DNA of 64,000 bases from Nitrospira sp. (GTDB taxonomy: Bacteria > Nitrospirota > Nitrospiria > Nitrospirales > Nitrospiraceae): contig JAFEBL010000001.1 of assembly GCA_018242665.1 (NCBI GenBank), positions 62,001-126,000 on the forward strand, in the 5' to 3' direction. The notes beneath the pieces were generated by a model. That model worked only from the letters and a program-made list of their open reading frames with translations, ran no database searches and had not been told where the DNA came from. Below, one piece after another: positions 16,250-25,423 of the stretch. The translations under genes were made by a program, and so were the position numbers. Numbering within the stretch: the stretch's first letter is position 1; each line of letters starts with the position of its first letter.

Positions 16250-17659
16250 CTACACGTCGTAATACAGGAAAAACTCATACGGATGTGGCCGCAACCGCAT
16301 GGTATCGACTTCCTTGGTGCGCTTGTAGCCGATCCAGGCCTCGATGAGGTCCTCACTGAACACCCCGCCCTTGAGGAGGAACTGATGATCCTTCTCCAGG
16401 TGGTTCAGCGCCTCGTCAAGGCTGCCCGGCATGGTGCGGATCTTGGCCGCTTCCTTGGCCTCGAGATCGTACAGATCCTTCTCCGCCGGCTCTCCCGGAT
16501 TGATCTTATTTTCGATTCCGTCTAGGCCAGCCATCAGCATCGCGGCGAATGCCAGATACGGGTTGGCGGCCGGGTCCGGGAACCGCACTTCGATCCGCTT
16601 GGCCTTCGGGCTCGGGGAATACATCGGAATACGAATGCCAGCCGACCGATTACGGCTCGAATAGGCCAACAAGACCGGCGCTTCAAAGCCCGGCGTCAGC
16701 CGCTTGTACGAGTTGGTCGATGGGTTGGTAAACGCGGCCAGTGCCGGCGCATGCTTCAGAATACCGCCGATGTAGTGCAGACACATCTGCGACACGCCGG
16801 CATATTCCTTCCCGGCAAACAGCGGCTTGCCGTCCTTCCAGATGCTCTGGTGAGTGTGCATGCCCGATCCGTTGTCGCCGAAGATCGGCTTGGGCATGAA
16901 GGTCACCGTCTTCCCGTGCCGACGCGCGACATTCTTGACGATGTATTTGAACATCATCATTTTGTCCGCGGTCCGCAACAGGCTGTCGAAGCGAATGTCG
17001 ATTTCCGCCTGGCCTGCCGTCGCCACTTCATGGTGATGCTTTTCAGTGGCAATGCCGGCTTTTTCCATCTCCAAAATCATTTCCGTACGGATATCCTGCT
17101 GTGTATCCGTCGGTGCCACCGGGAAGTAGCCTTCCTTATGGCGGATCTTGCCGCCCAGATTGACGCCTTCCTGGCCCATGTTCCACACGCCCTCGTCGGA
17201 ATCGATGTGGTAGTAGGCGCTGTGGTTCGTCTGGTCGTAGCGAGCATGGTCGAAAATAAAGAACTCGGCTTCCGGTCCCCAGTAGGAGGTGTCACCGATC
17301 TTGGTGCTCTGAAGATATTTTTCCGCCTTCTGGGCGATGTATCGCGGATCGCGATCGTACATTTCACGCGTGATCGGATCGACCACATTGCCGATCAAGC
17401 TCAGTGTGGGCACGGAGCAAAAGGGATCCATGCAGGCGGTTGCCGGGTCCGGCACGAGCAGCATGTCGCTGTTGTTGATCGCTCTCCATCCACGAATCGA
17501 CGAACCATCGAGTCCGGATCCGTCCTTGAACAGGCCTTCGGTCAGCTCACTGACAGGAATCGTAAAATGCTGCCAGGTGCCGATCAGGTCGACGAACTTC
17601 ATGTCCACGACCTGGACCTTATTCTTCTTTGCAAAATCTAACACCTCACGAACGTTCAT
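16250..17659 (-). CDS. glnA: Glutamine synthetase type I
   Basis: The 469-residue enzyme makes glutamine from glutamate, ammonium and ATP. It has normal GSI length and hallmarks: DGSSIRGW and [10 protein letters not shown] (metal-binding Glu) in the first third, the [10 protein letters not shown] ammonium/glutamate-site motif, [22 protein letters not shown] (ATP/glutamate site) and [28 protein letters not shown] near residue 400 holds the Tyr adenylylated in the beta subtype, so control by GlnE is possible. The ATG follows AAAGGAGGAGGGG. It is the last gene of the amtB-PII-glnD-glnA block, 48 bp after glnD, and no terminator with U-run separates it from the cynS promoter. Confidence 0.97.
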   Translation of the reverse strand: MNVREVLDFAKKNKVQVVDMKFVDLIGTWQHFTIPVSELTEGLFKDGSGLDGSSIRGWRAINNSDMLLVPDPATACMDPFCSVPTLSLIGNVVDPITREMYDRDPRYIAQKAEKYLQSTKIGDTSYWGPEAEFFIFDHARYDQTNHSAYYHIDSDEGVWNMGQEGVNLGGKIRHKEGYFPVAPTDTQQDIRTEMILEMEKAGIATEKHHHEVATAGQAEIDIRFDSLLRTADKMMMFKYIVKNVARRHGKTVTFMPKPIFGDNGSGMHTHQSIWKDGKPLFAGKEYAGVSQMCLHYIGGILKHAPALAAFTNPSTNSYKRLTPGFEAPVLLAYSSRNRSAGIRIPMYSPSPKAKRIEVRFPDPAANPYLAFAAMLMAGLDGIENKINPGEPAEKDLYDLEAKEAAKIRTMPGSLDEALNHLEKDHQFLLKGGVFSEDLIEAWIGYKRTKEVDTMRLRPHPYEFFLYYDV

Positions 17660-17707
17660 CCCCTCCTCCTTTCAACCACCGATAAAAAACACCTTCATTC
17701 GCTGTCC

Positions 17708-20392
17708 CTACGCCGCATGCGCCCCAAGAAACACTTCAATTTCATTGAGGATCGATACCCGGATCGTCTCCAGGCGGCCAACCTCTTCCACTTTCTTCCC
17801 GTCCATACTCGTCACATAAAACACGTCGGCCACCTGATCCAGCCTCGTGGAAATCCTGGACGCATGCACCGACAACCCCAATTGAAAAATGGCGTTCGTG
17901 ATAATGTACAGCAATCCCTGCCGATCATCCGCAAAAACATCAAGAATGGTAAAGCGGTCGGACGTTTCGTTGTCGATGCGCACTTCCGCCGGCTGCCGGT
18001 GCGCAGGCAATGATCGGCCCAGGCTCAATCGGGATCCACGTCGCATGACCGCATCGATCGCCTGCCGACCGGTCAAGACCTCCGAAATCGTGGCCCCGAT
18101 CGACTCCCGCCGATCGATCGGAGGTTCCCCCTGATAGTCCAGATCGGCAACCTGGAAGGTATCCACGACCACGCCGTCTTTTCGTGTGACGATTTGTGCA
18201 TCGAGAATCTGCAGCCCGCCCGCCGCCATGACTCCGGCGATTTTGGAGAACAAGCCCGGGATCACATCGTTATGCGCGATGACGGCATACTCACATGTGC
18301 CCAGCGGCGCGTTAAATTCCGTCTCGACGACGACGCCACTCGGTTGCAGCCGGCGAATCGCGCCCAGATGGGCCGCAATGCGCCGAGGACTCGTGCCGTA
18401 CGCATACCGCAGGGGGAACTGCTCGAGTTCCGCGCAAATCCACCCCTTATCGTTCGGCAGATCGCGCACCTCCGGCGCCTGCGCGATCACGTCATTCGCG
18501 ATGCGCTCCAACCGCCGCGGCTCATCCGCCGTCTCCCGCTCGCCGGATACTTCCTGCATAGCTCGCAGGTACAGTTCAACCAGCAACGATTCTTTCCATT
18601 TCGTGAGGACGTCCGGACCCACTGCAGCAATGTCCGCAGCCGTCAGGGCGAGGAGCTTCCGCAATACCTCCGGCGTCCCCACTTCGCGGGCGAACGGCAA
18701 CAACACTTTTTCATCATAGGGATCACGGCGAAACGCCGTGTGGGCCATGAGAAGATGGCGATGAACCAGCATGACCAACGTTCGTGACTCCCACTCATCG
18801 AACCCCAAGCGCGCGGCCGTTTCTTCCGCCAACCGCTTCCCGACCTCACTATGATCCTCCTCGTGCCCCTTCCCCAGGTCGTGAAGAAGGAGCGCCAAGT
18901 GCAGCAGATCTTTCCGCTTGATCTCCCGATAGACCTCTCCGAGAACCCCGGTATGATTGGCCAGAGTTTCGGCCTTGGCCACCGCAAGTAAGCTATGCTC
19001 GTCGACCGTATACTTGTGGTACTGATTGAATTGCATCAGGCCACGGACGCGTGAGAAAGCCGGCACGAGTTTCTCCAGCAGATGCGCCCGATGCATCGAC
19101 TCCAAGGTAGTGGCCGTGCCAGGGCCTGACAAAATCGACAGGAAGATGCGGCCGGTCTCCGGTGTATGAAACTGCTCGACGGATAAGGTTTCGGCATGCC
19201 GGTGAATGTCTTCCAGCAGGGACGGATCGATGTTCACCTTGCGCGACCGCGCGAGATCGAACAGGGTCAGCAAGAGGGCCGGTTTTCCCAACACCTGGGA
19301 GCGCGATTCGGCAGGAACCGTCAAGGCTTCGCCGTCGATGGCGAAATACTGATCGATCCGCTTGGCCGGCAACCAGCGCGAGACCCGCTGCCACAAGGTG
19401 CGGCGACGGCATCGCTCGACAAATCGCATCAACGCCGCATGCAGCCCCATCGTGTGCCGATAGTACTGCTGCATGAATTGTTCGACAGCCAGCAGATGTG
19501 GCCGGTCGGTGAACCCTAACTGTTTCGCCAGCCAGACCTGTTCATCAAACGTGAGAATCTCCTGTGCCATGCCGGCTCGAATGTGGAGGAAGGATCGGAC
19601 GCGCAGCAGAAACTCCCTGGCCTCTTTGAGCGAGCGATAGTCGGCCTGGGAGAGAATGCCGCGATCGGACAATTCCCGGATGGTGGGCGCATGGAAGCGG
19701 GCTGCGCCAATCCATTGCAGCAAATGCAAATCCCGCAATCCGCCTTGACTCTTTTTGACGTTCGGCTCCAGCAGGTACACCGTCTCCCCGAACTTTTGGT
19801 ACTCGCGGTGCCGTTCGGTGACCTTCTGTTCGAGATACCCGTCGAAGCCGCTCGAGACCACTTTGCGCACGTACCGCGCATGGAACTGCTGAAAGAGTTC
19901 GGGACTGCCTGCCAGAAACCGGGCTTCCATCATCGACGTGCGAACCGTCAGATCAGCCAAACCCAAATCGATACAGTCCTGAATGGTGCGCACGCTGTGC
20001 CCGACCTGAAATCCGATATCCCAGAGCGGATGCAGCACCTGCTTCACCAGCTCAGGGATCACCTTGGCCGCATCCTGGTGAAAGAGGAACATCAGATCGA
20101 TATCGGAGTGCGGCGCCAATTCCCGCCGGCCGTAGCCCCCGATCGCCACCAGACAGCAATGCTGGAATCCTGCCGTCGTGAGCGCCTCGCCGCCGGTCCG
20201 CGCCGCAGTCCGATATCGGCCGATGATCACGCCATCGACCAGATCGGTCGTGGCCGCAACCACCTCGTCGCCCGACGCACCGGCCAGTAACCGCTGCTGA
20301 ATCGCCTGGCGTTGTTCAGCCAGCAGTTGAGACACCGAAATGGCGGCCGCGTCCTGGACCATATGAGAACCCGCGTCCAACGCTTGCGACAT
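17708..20392 (-). CDS. glnD: PII uridylyltransferase / uridylyl-removing enzyme
   Basis: The 894-residue protein senses glutamine and modifies PII. The nucleotidyltransferase motif GGYGRRELAPHSDIDLMFL lies near residue 100 with both catalytic Asp. The HD hydrolase motif LALLLHDLGKGHEEDHSE lies mid-protein. Two ACT domains close the protein (VIAHNDVIPGLFSKIAGVMA and TILDVFADDRQGLLYIITNA). All domains needed for uridylylation and deuridylylation are intact. It starts two bases after the PII gene, so they are translationally linked, and glnA follows. Confidence 0.96.
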   Translation of the reverse strand: MSQALDAGSHMVQDAAAISVSQLLAEQRQAIQQRLLAGASGDEVVAATTDLVDGVIIGRYRTAARTGGEALTTAGFQHCCLVAIGGYGRRELAPHSDIDLMFLFHQDAAKVIPELVKQVLHPLWDIGFQVGHSVRTIQDCIDLGLADLTVRTSMMEARFLAGSPELFQQFHARYVRKVVSSGFDGYLEQKVTERHREYQKFGETVYLLEPNVKKSQGGLRDLHLLQWIGAARFHAPTIRELSDRGILSQADYRSLKEAREFLLRVRSFLHIRAGMAQEILTFDEQVWLAKQLGFTDRPHLLAVEQFMQQYYRHTMGLHAALMRFVERCRRRTLWQRVSRWLPAKRIDQYFAIDGEALTVPAESRSQVLGKPALLLTLFDLARSRKVNIDPSLLEDIHRHAETLSVEQFHTPETGRIFLSILSGPGTATTLESMHRAHLLEKLVPAFSRVRGLMQFNQYHKYTVDEHSLLAVAKAETLANHTGVLGEVYREIKRKDLLHLALLLHDLGKGHEEDHSEVGKRLAEETAARLGFDEWESRTLVMLVHRHLLMAHTAFRRDPYDEKVLLPFAREVGTPEVLRKLLALTAADIAAVGPDVLTKWKESLLVELYLRAMQEVSGERETADEPRRLERIANDVIAQAPEVRDLPNDKGWICAELEQFPLRYAYGTSPRRIAAHLGAIRRLQPSGVVVETEFNAPLGTCEYAVIAHNDVIPGLFSKIAGVMAAGGLQILDAQIVTRKDGVVVDTFQVADLDYQGEPPIDRRESIGATISEVLTGRQAIDAVMRRGSRLSLGRSLPAHRQPAEVRIDNETSDRFTILDVFADDRQGLLYIITNAIFQLGLSVHASRISTRLDQVADVFYVTSMDGKKVEEVGRLETIRVSILNEIEVFLGAHAA

Positions 20393-20394
20393 AC

Positions 20395-20754
<360 letters not shown>

Positions 20755-20838
20755 TCAGGTCTCGGCTGTCAGCGTTCAGCTAAAAAGACACACGCTCTAC
20801 GCATCATGTTGAAGGCTGACTGCCGATCGACTTCCTAC

Positions 20839-22167
20839 TCACGAATAGGCGCGTTCGTTATGTTGACTCAAATCGAGACCAGTCGCTTCCTCTTCGGGCG
20901 AGACCCGCAGTCCCGTCATCGCATCGACCAATTTGAGGATGGCAAAGGTACCGACCAGTGAGAAGACCGTCGTGACCACCACGACCAGGAGTTGGACGCC
21001 GAACAACCCGGGATTGCCAAAGAACAGCCCATCGGCGCCTCCGGAATTGACGACTTTGCTGGCGCAGAGCCCCGTCGCCAGCACTCCAATCACCCCCCCG
21101 ACTCCATGGATTCCCACGACGTCAAGCGAGTCATCATAGCCGAATCGCCCCTTCCAGACAATCGCCGCGTAGCAGGACATCCCCGCAACCAGGCCGATGA
21201 GGATAGCCGACAGGGGGCTGATATATCCCGCTGCAGGCGTGACCGTGGCCAGGCCGGCCACGGCGCCGCTGGCGAGGCCCAGGACCGTCGGTTTCCCGCG
21301 ATGCATCCATTCTGCGCCGCACCAGGAAATCGCTCCCATACAGGCGGCCGCATGGGACGCCAAAATGGCAGAGACCGCCACACCGTTCGCCCCGAGCGCG
21401 CTTCCCCCGTTGAATCCAAACCAGCCGAACCACAGAAATCCGGTCCCGAGCAGAGTCATCGGCAAATTGTGGGGGGCCATATAATCCGTGCCATACCCCC
21501 GCCGCTTGCCCAGCACAATCGCGCAGATCAATGCAGACGCGCCGGAGCTAATGTGGATGACCGCGCCGCCAGCAAAATCCAACGCGCCCAGCTGAGCGAG
21601 CCACCCGCCGCCCCAAATCCAATGGGCCAACGGCACATACACCAGCACCGACCACATGGCGGCAAACAGCACCACCGACGTGAACCGTTTGCGTTCGGCA
21701 AACGCGCCGGTGATCAGCGCCGGGGCAATGGCGGCAAACATCAACTGGAACAGCATAAAGGCCTGGTGCGGAATCGTCGGAGCATAGACCGCGTGCGGCT
21801 GGCTCCCCACTCCGCTCAGACCGATCCAATCCAGCCCTCCGATTACCCCGCCCTTGTCAGGCCCGAAGGCCAAACTATATCCGAACAGAATCCACAACAG
21901 GCTGACGACGCTCAGGATCATGATGCTTTGCATGATCGTCCCGAGCACATTTTTGGTACGCACAAGCCCGCCATAAAACAGCGCAAGCCCCGGCATCAGC
22001 ATGGCCAACACGAAGGCCGACGAGACCAGCACCCATGCCGTGTCCCCGCTGTCAACTTTGAGCGGCGCATTCTCCGCCCACGCCTGTTCCGCTCCGAATG
22101 CCACGATCAGGGTGAGTGCCCCTGCCAGGCCCACGATGAACGTTTTCCACTGTGCCGATGCCTTCAC
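20839..22167 (-). CDS. amtB: Ammonium transporter
   Basis: The 442-residue protein has a signal sequence (AEQAWAENAP boundary) and about 11 membrane helices. The twin pore histidines occur in GGAVIHISSGASAL and VVGIHGVGGVIGVLATG. FWFGWFGFNGGSALGANG is the Amt signature. It is of the Amt/MEP kind rather than Rh. Upstream of it sits an outer-membrane beta-barrel gene and downstream the PII gene, about 105 bp away, with which it forms the usual amtB-glnK pair. It imports ammonium for GlnA at low external concentration. Confidence 0.96.
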   Translation of the reverse strand: MKASAQWKTFIVGLAGALTLIVAFGAEQAWAENAPLKVDSGDTAWVLVSSAFVLAMLMPGLALFYGGLVRTKNVLGTIMQSIMILSVVSLLWILFGYSLAFGPDKGGVIGGLDWIGLSGVGSQPHAVYAPTIPHQAFMLFQLMFAAIAPALITGAFAERKRFTSVVLFAAMWSVLVYVPLAHWIWGGGWLAQLGALDFAGGAVIHISSGASALICAIVLGKRRGYGTDYMAPHNLPMTLLGTGFLWFGWFGFNGGSALGANGVAVSAILASHAAACMGAISWCGAEWMHRGKPTVLGLASGAVAGLATVTPAAGYISPLSAILIGLVAGMSCYAAIVWKGRFGYDDSLDVVGIHGVGGVIGVLATGLCASKVVNSGGADGLFFGNPGLFGVQLLVVVVTTVFSLVGTFAILKLVDAMTGLRVSPEEEATGLDLSQHNERAYS

Positions 22168-22187
22168 GCTGTCCTCCTTCGGCTACG

Positions 22188-22240
22188 CTGCCTGCCAAGA
22201 GACCTCCTCCTTCACCGTGCTCAGGAGGAGGCCCAGGCAG
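22188..22240 (-). repeat. Long hairpin between the outer-membrane protein gene and amtB
   Basis: Inverted arms CTGCCTG (22188-22194) and CAGGCAG (22234-22240) enclose a second paired block, CCTCCTCC with GGAGGAGG. There is no following U-run, so it is probably not a terminator. It might set the relative mRNA level of the two cistrons by stalling exonucleases, and its inner arm on the mRNA resembles a ribosome-binding site sequestered in a stem. Function is inference. Confidence 0.5.
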
Positions 22241-22244
22241 AAGC

Positions 22245-23123
22245 TTAAAACGTCTTCGTGAACTTCAGCTTATAAAAATCCTGATTGTCTGTCAGATCTT
22301 TTCCGACCGTGAACCGGAAGGCCATGTTGCCCGGCAACTTCATTTCGACATACGGACCGATCCAGCGATAGTAGTCTTGAGCGGCGCCCGGCGCGCTGCT
22401 ATCACGCGTCGTCAGCAGATGTTCGTAATGGGCACCGAGAGACCACATGCTGTTCATGCGCACACCGGCGCTGACCCAGTAGTGGAGAAAATCCCAGGTG
22501 CCCCGGCCACCACCTTGAATCGGGCCCAAGCAATTGGTGCCGCCCGGATTGCCGCAGCCGATCGCTCCGCCGCCGCCGCTGCCGCCTTCGCTGCGGATCG
22601 CCTTGTAGTAGCCCAAATAGAATTCGCCTTCGAAACGATTATCAATGTAGTTCGCAATGATGTTCGGCACCGCGCCTTCAAAGGCCGTGGTGCGCTCGTT
22701 CACGCTGCCGCCGCCGTTCGGAAAGAAGCCGCCACGGGACGACAACAGGCTGCCATGCACGAAGCCGATCATCGGCGTGACGGACAAGCGCTTTTCCAGG
22801 AACGTGAAATTCAGACCCACGTCCGTTTCAAGCCATGGCGCGTTGTCATGCACCCCGACGCCGCTGATCATGGTCCAATAGGTGAAGTTAAAGGCGAGTG
22901 CGATGTTATCGGTCAGCCCATAGGTGCCGTAGATGGATGGATTGAATCCGAAGAAGCTGTCGGCCTGCATCGCCATGGTCACCGACACGGGGTGTTTGGT
23001 GGTGTCCATCAAGTCGTCTGTCGTCGCGGCCTGCGCCTCGACCAGCGCGCCTCCCCCACCGCCTGCCATCAATGCCACCCCCAACACCCATGCCCGTGCC
23101 TTCCGTCCAACCAGCATATCCAT
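22245..23123 (-). CDS. Predicted outer-membrane beta-barrel protein ahead of amtB
   Basis: The 292-residue protein has a signal peptide ending near VEAQAATTDD. The mature part consists of alternating amphipathic strands with aromatic girdles (ALAFNFTYWTMI, GEFYLGYYKAI, SAGVRMNSMWSLGAHYEHLL) and ends in Phe (KFTKTF), the usual BAM recognition residue. A Gly-rich loop with two Cys (IGCGNPGGTNCLG) is probably extracellular. About 280 residues suggest a 10-14-stranded barrel. I recognise no named family. It lies directly upstream of amtB and behind an ANTAR-type leader, so ammonium or small-molecule passage across the outer membrane is a reasonable guess. Confidence 0.75.
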   Translation of the reverse strand: MDMLVGRKARAWVLGVALMAGGGGGALVEAQAATTDDLMDTTKHPVSVTMAMQADSFFGFNPSIYGTYGLTDNIALAFNFTYWTMISGVGVHDNAPWLETDVGLNFTFLEKRLSVTPMIGFVHGSLLSSRGGFFPNGGGSVNERTTAFEGAVPNIIANYIDNRFEGEFYLGYYKAIRSEGGSGGGGAIGCGNPGGTNCLGPIQGGGRGTWDFLHYWVSAGVRMNSMWSLGAHYEHLLTTRDSSAPGAAQDYYRWIGPYVEMKLPGNMAFRFTVGKDLTDNQDFYKLKFTKTF

Positions 23124-23201
23124 GACGCCTCCAAAGAGAGAAGAAGTAAATGTGCCCTGCTCCTAAACCGTCATACCCGACGATCTGGGGGCCCCGTCTC
23201 T

Positions 23202-23244
23202 CTGGCGCCATTGCCAGTGTTGCTGACCGACGTCGTTGTCGGTC
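23202..23244 (-). promoter_or_regulatory. ANTAR-type dual hairpin in the leader of the OMP-amtB-PII-glnD-glnA block
   Basis: On the minus strand, hairpin 1 (23244-23225) is GACCGAC-AACGAC-GUCGGUC, a perfect 7-bp stem. Seven bases later, hairpin 2 (23217-23202) is CUGGC-AAUGGC-GCCAG, a perfect 5-bp stem. Both six-base loops have A1 and G4. Hairpin 1 begins 19 bases after the nadE stop and there is no obvious promoter in between. Unlike the other leaders, no clear terminator with U-run follows; a GC-rich GGGGCCCCC segment does. It may act on read-through from nadE, or through an alternative structure or translation initiation. Loops and stems are seen; function is inferred. Confidence 0.75.
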
Positions 23245-23262
23245 GTGAAGCTACCCGAGCTG

Positions 23263-25032
23263 CTACCGGTACCCGTTGGTAATCGGCATCCGCCGATCCT
23301 TGCCGAACGCCCGATGCGTAATCTTAATGCCGAGCGGCGCTTGCCTGCGTTTGTACTCGCTGCGATCGACCATCACCATGACCCGTGCGACCGTCTCTCG
23401 ATCGAACCCCATCGCCACAATGTCTTCTAAGGCGCGGTCCTCCTCGACATAGGCTTTCAAAATCGGATCAAGGATGGAATACGGCGGCAAACTGTCCTCG
23501 TCTTTTTGGTCGGGACGCAACTCCGCGGTCGGCGCCCGCTCCAACACACGTTTGGGAATGACCGGCTCCGGCCCGACCAGATTGCGCAGGTGTGACAACT
23601 CATACACCATGGTCTTCGGCACGTCTTTGATGACGGCAAATCCCCCGGCCATATCGCCGTATAACGTGGCATAACCAACACTCATCTCGCTCTTATTCCC
23701 GGTGGTCAGCACCAGGTGGCCGAACTTATTCGAATAGGCCATCAACAGATTTCCGCGAATCCTGGCCTGCAGGTTTTCCTCGGTCGTGTCGGGGCGGCTA
23801 CCTGCGAACGGCTTCGATAATGCCCGGAGGTAACTCTTGAAGGTCGTCGTGATCGACAGGGTATCCACCTGAATGTGCAGACGCCGCGCCAGATCGGCCA
23901 CATCCTCACGACTGACGCGCGACGTGTAGGGAGACGGCATGAACACGCCAAGCACATTGTCCGCACCCAACGCGTCGACCGCGATCACCGCCGTCAACGC
24001 CGAATCCACGCCGCCGCTGAGTCCAATGACCACCCGCTTGAACCCGTTCTTGAGCACATAATCCTGCACCCCGAGCACCAGCGCTCGGTAGGCTTCGTCC
24101 ACGCGCTCCAACGGCAATTCCAGAGGCGGCACCACCGTCGACGACGATGTTCGGGCCGGCACGCGCACGTCCACCCGATCGATCAATGCCGCCACGCGCG
24201 GGGGCAAGGGCTTTTTCCGCCCCTCGGCCTGGCGCGCACGTCCAACAGCCGCCACATCAAGGTCGGCCACTATCAAATCTTGCGCGAAGGCCTTGCCCCT
24301 CGCCACGACTTCTCCCGTGTGATCCACAATCACGCTGCCGCCGTCAAAGACCAGTTCATCCTGTCCGCCGACGGTATTCGTATAGGTGACGATCACACGA
24401 TTCTCGCGAGCCCGCGTCGCCAACACCTGCTCACGCATGCGGCTCTTCCCGACATGGAACGGCGAGGCATTGATGTTGACGATCACCTCGGCGCCCGCCG
24501 CCGCCTGTGCGCGTGTGGGGCCTTCCGGAAACCAGATGTCTTCGCAAATATTGACCCCGATCGTGGTGCCATTGAGCATCAGCAGAGGAAGGCGAGTGCC
24601 GGGATGAAAGTACCGGCTTTCATCAAACACGCCATAATTCGGCAGGTGCCGTTTGCAGTAATTCGCCACGATCCGGCGTTCGGCCAGCACCGCCGCCGAG
24701 TTGTACAAATCATGCCGACCGCCAGAAGACATGGCCGCCGCCTCGGACGCAGACGCCCCCGTCCCTTCCCGTCCGACATATCCCACGACCACCACTAATC
24801 CATGAGCATCCGCAGCAAGCGCTTTCAACGCGCGCTGCGTGTCATCGATAAACCGAGCCTTGAACAACAAGTCCTCGGGCGGATAGCCGGTAATGGCCAA
24901 CTCAGGAAAGGCCACAAGGTCCGCCTTGGCCCGCCGCGCTTCTTTGATCCAGGCCTTGATCAACGCCGTATTCCCATCGATGTCACCGACGGTCGGATTG
25001 ATCTGAGCCATGGCTACTCTCAAGGACCGCAT
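23263..25032 (-). CDS. nadE: Glutamine-dependent NAD+ synthetase
   Basis: The protein has 589 residues from ATG 25032; ATG 25011 (MAQINPTVG) is an equally possible start. The N-terminal nitrilase-type glutaminase domain (residues 1-270) carries the catalytic triad: Glu in FPELAITGYPPEDLL, Lys in YCKRHLPNYGVFDE and Cys in GVNICEDIWFP. The C-terminal synthetase domain has the ATP-pyrophosphatase loop GLSGGVDSALTAVI. TTGNKSEMSVGYATLYGDMAGGFA is also conserved. It forms NAD+ from deamido-NAD using glutamine nitrogen. Its placement behind an ANTAR-type attenuator and just before the ammonium-assimilation genes ties it to nitrogen supply. Confidence 0.95.
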   Translation of the reverse strand: MRSLRVAMAQINPTVGDIDGNTALIKAWIKEARRAKADLVAFPELAITGYPPEDLLFKARFIDDTQRALKALAADAHGLVVVVGYVGREGTGASASEAAAMSSGGRHDLYNSAAVLAERRIVANYCKRHLPNYGVFDESRYFHPGTRLPLLMLNGTTIGVNICEDIWFPEGPTRAQAAAGAEVIVNINASPFHVGKSRMREQVLATRARENRVIVTYTNTVGGQDELVFDGGSVIVDHTGEVVARGKAFAQDLIVADLDVAAVGRARQAEGRKKPLPPRVAALIDRVDVRVPARTSSSTVVPPLELPLERVDEAYRALVLGVQDYVLKNGFKRVVIGLSGGVDSALTAVIAVDALGADNVLGVFMPSPYTSRVSREDVADLARRLHIQVDTLSITTTFKSYLRALSKPFAGSRPDTTEENLQARIRGNLLMAYSNKFGHLVLTTGNKSEMSVGYATLYGDMAGGFAVIKDVPKTMVYELSHLRNLVGPEPVIPKRVLERAPTAELRPDQKDEDSLPPYSILDPILKAYVEEDRALEDIVAMGFDRETVARVMVMVDRSEYKRRQAPLGIKITHRAFGKDRRMPITNGYR

Positions 25033-25078
25033 CAGTAATCCCAAGGACTCGATAATTCAGAGATGTGACAGATTGTGA

Positions 25079-25204
25079 ACAGCATGCTCAAAACCGTCGT
25101 CCGGCAAGGCCGCAGCGCAATGAGGATCTGAGGCGTACTGAAGTCGTACGTCGAAGATCCGAATCAGCGAGAACGAAGCTGGCGACGGTTTTCAGCATGC
25201 TGTT
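25079..25204. repeat. Long inverted-repeat intergenic element, copy 1
   Basis: The 126-bp element has complementary ends (AACAGCATGCTCAAAACCGTCG and CGACGGTTTTCAGCATGCTGTT, each with a few extra bases). Its interior contains the shared phrases CCGGCAAGGCCGCAG and AGCGAGAACGAAGCTGG. The same family recurs at 28858-28980 and 33828-33996. It has no coding capacity. It looks like a non-autonomous, REP- or MITE-like repeat that folds into a long hairpin. It lies between the nadE attenuator and the nadE start. Confidence 0.8.
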
Positions 25205-25207
25205 GAT

Positions 25208-25309
25208 AAAAAAAAAGTCCTCGGACCCACCCGATGCTCGGTGGACCAGAGGACGTCGTTGTCCTGCGCCATCTCTATAAGGGATAGCCTCCTGAGACTC
25301 CGTTGTCCC
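25208..25309 (-). promoter_or_regulatory. ANTAR-type dual hairpin and terminator in the nadE leader
   Basis: On the minus strand, hairpin 1 (25309-25294) is GGGAC-AACGGA-GUCUC (one G-U pair). After 28 bases, hairpin 2 (25265-25250) is AGGAC-AACGAC-GUCCU. Both loops are six bases with A1 and G4. The 3' arm of hairpin 2 (GUCCU) is also the start of the terminator GUCCUC...GAGGAC (25254-25217), which contains an inner stem GGUCCACC/GGUGGGUCC and is followed by nine Us. Hairpin 2 and the terminator cannot form together. This is the classic ANTAR antitermination layout and precedes nadE by about 180 bases. Confidence 0.87.
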
Positions 25310-25325
25310 TGGAAAAGCTGGCGAT

Positions 25326-25355
25326 GGTATAGCACCAGCCGGAATCGACTGTCAA
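25326..25355 (-). promoter_or_regulatory. Sigma-70-type promoter of nadE
   Basis: On the minus strand: consensus -35 TTGACA (25355-25350), 18-bp spacer, -10 TATACC (25331-25326). The predicted start falls near 25319, about ten bases before the first ANTAR hairpin. Confidence 0.75.
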
Positions 25356-25406
25356 CCAATACGGGCGAGGTTTTCCTGAAATCCCCGTAGCCTGGAGACG
25401 GGTCTA

Positions 25407-25415
25407 TGTTACAAT
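25407..25415 (+). promoter_or_regulatory. Extended -10 element of the plus-strand lipoprotein gene
   Basis: TGTTACAAT matches an extended -10 (TGnTAnnnT). Transcription would begin near 25422-25424, so if translation starts at ATG 25424 the mRNA would be leaderless. The paralogous gene at 40574 has a similar TGGTACACT element (40544-40552). Confidence 0.45.
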
Positions 25416-25423
25416 CCCGCCCC

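Noticed and set aside
20992..22248. 418-residue plus-strand frame opposite amtB
   Set aside because: It is the antisense shadow of amtB, rich in His/Arg/Gln/Pro, a typical artefact of GC-rich coding sequence.
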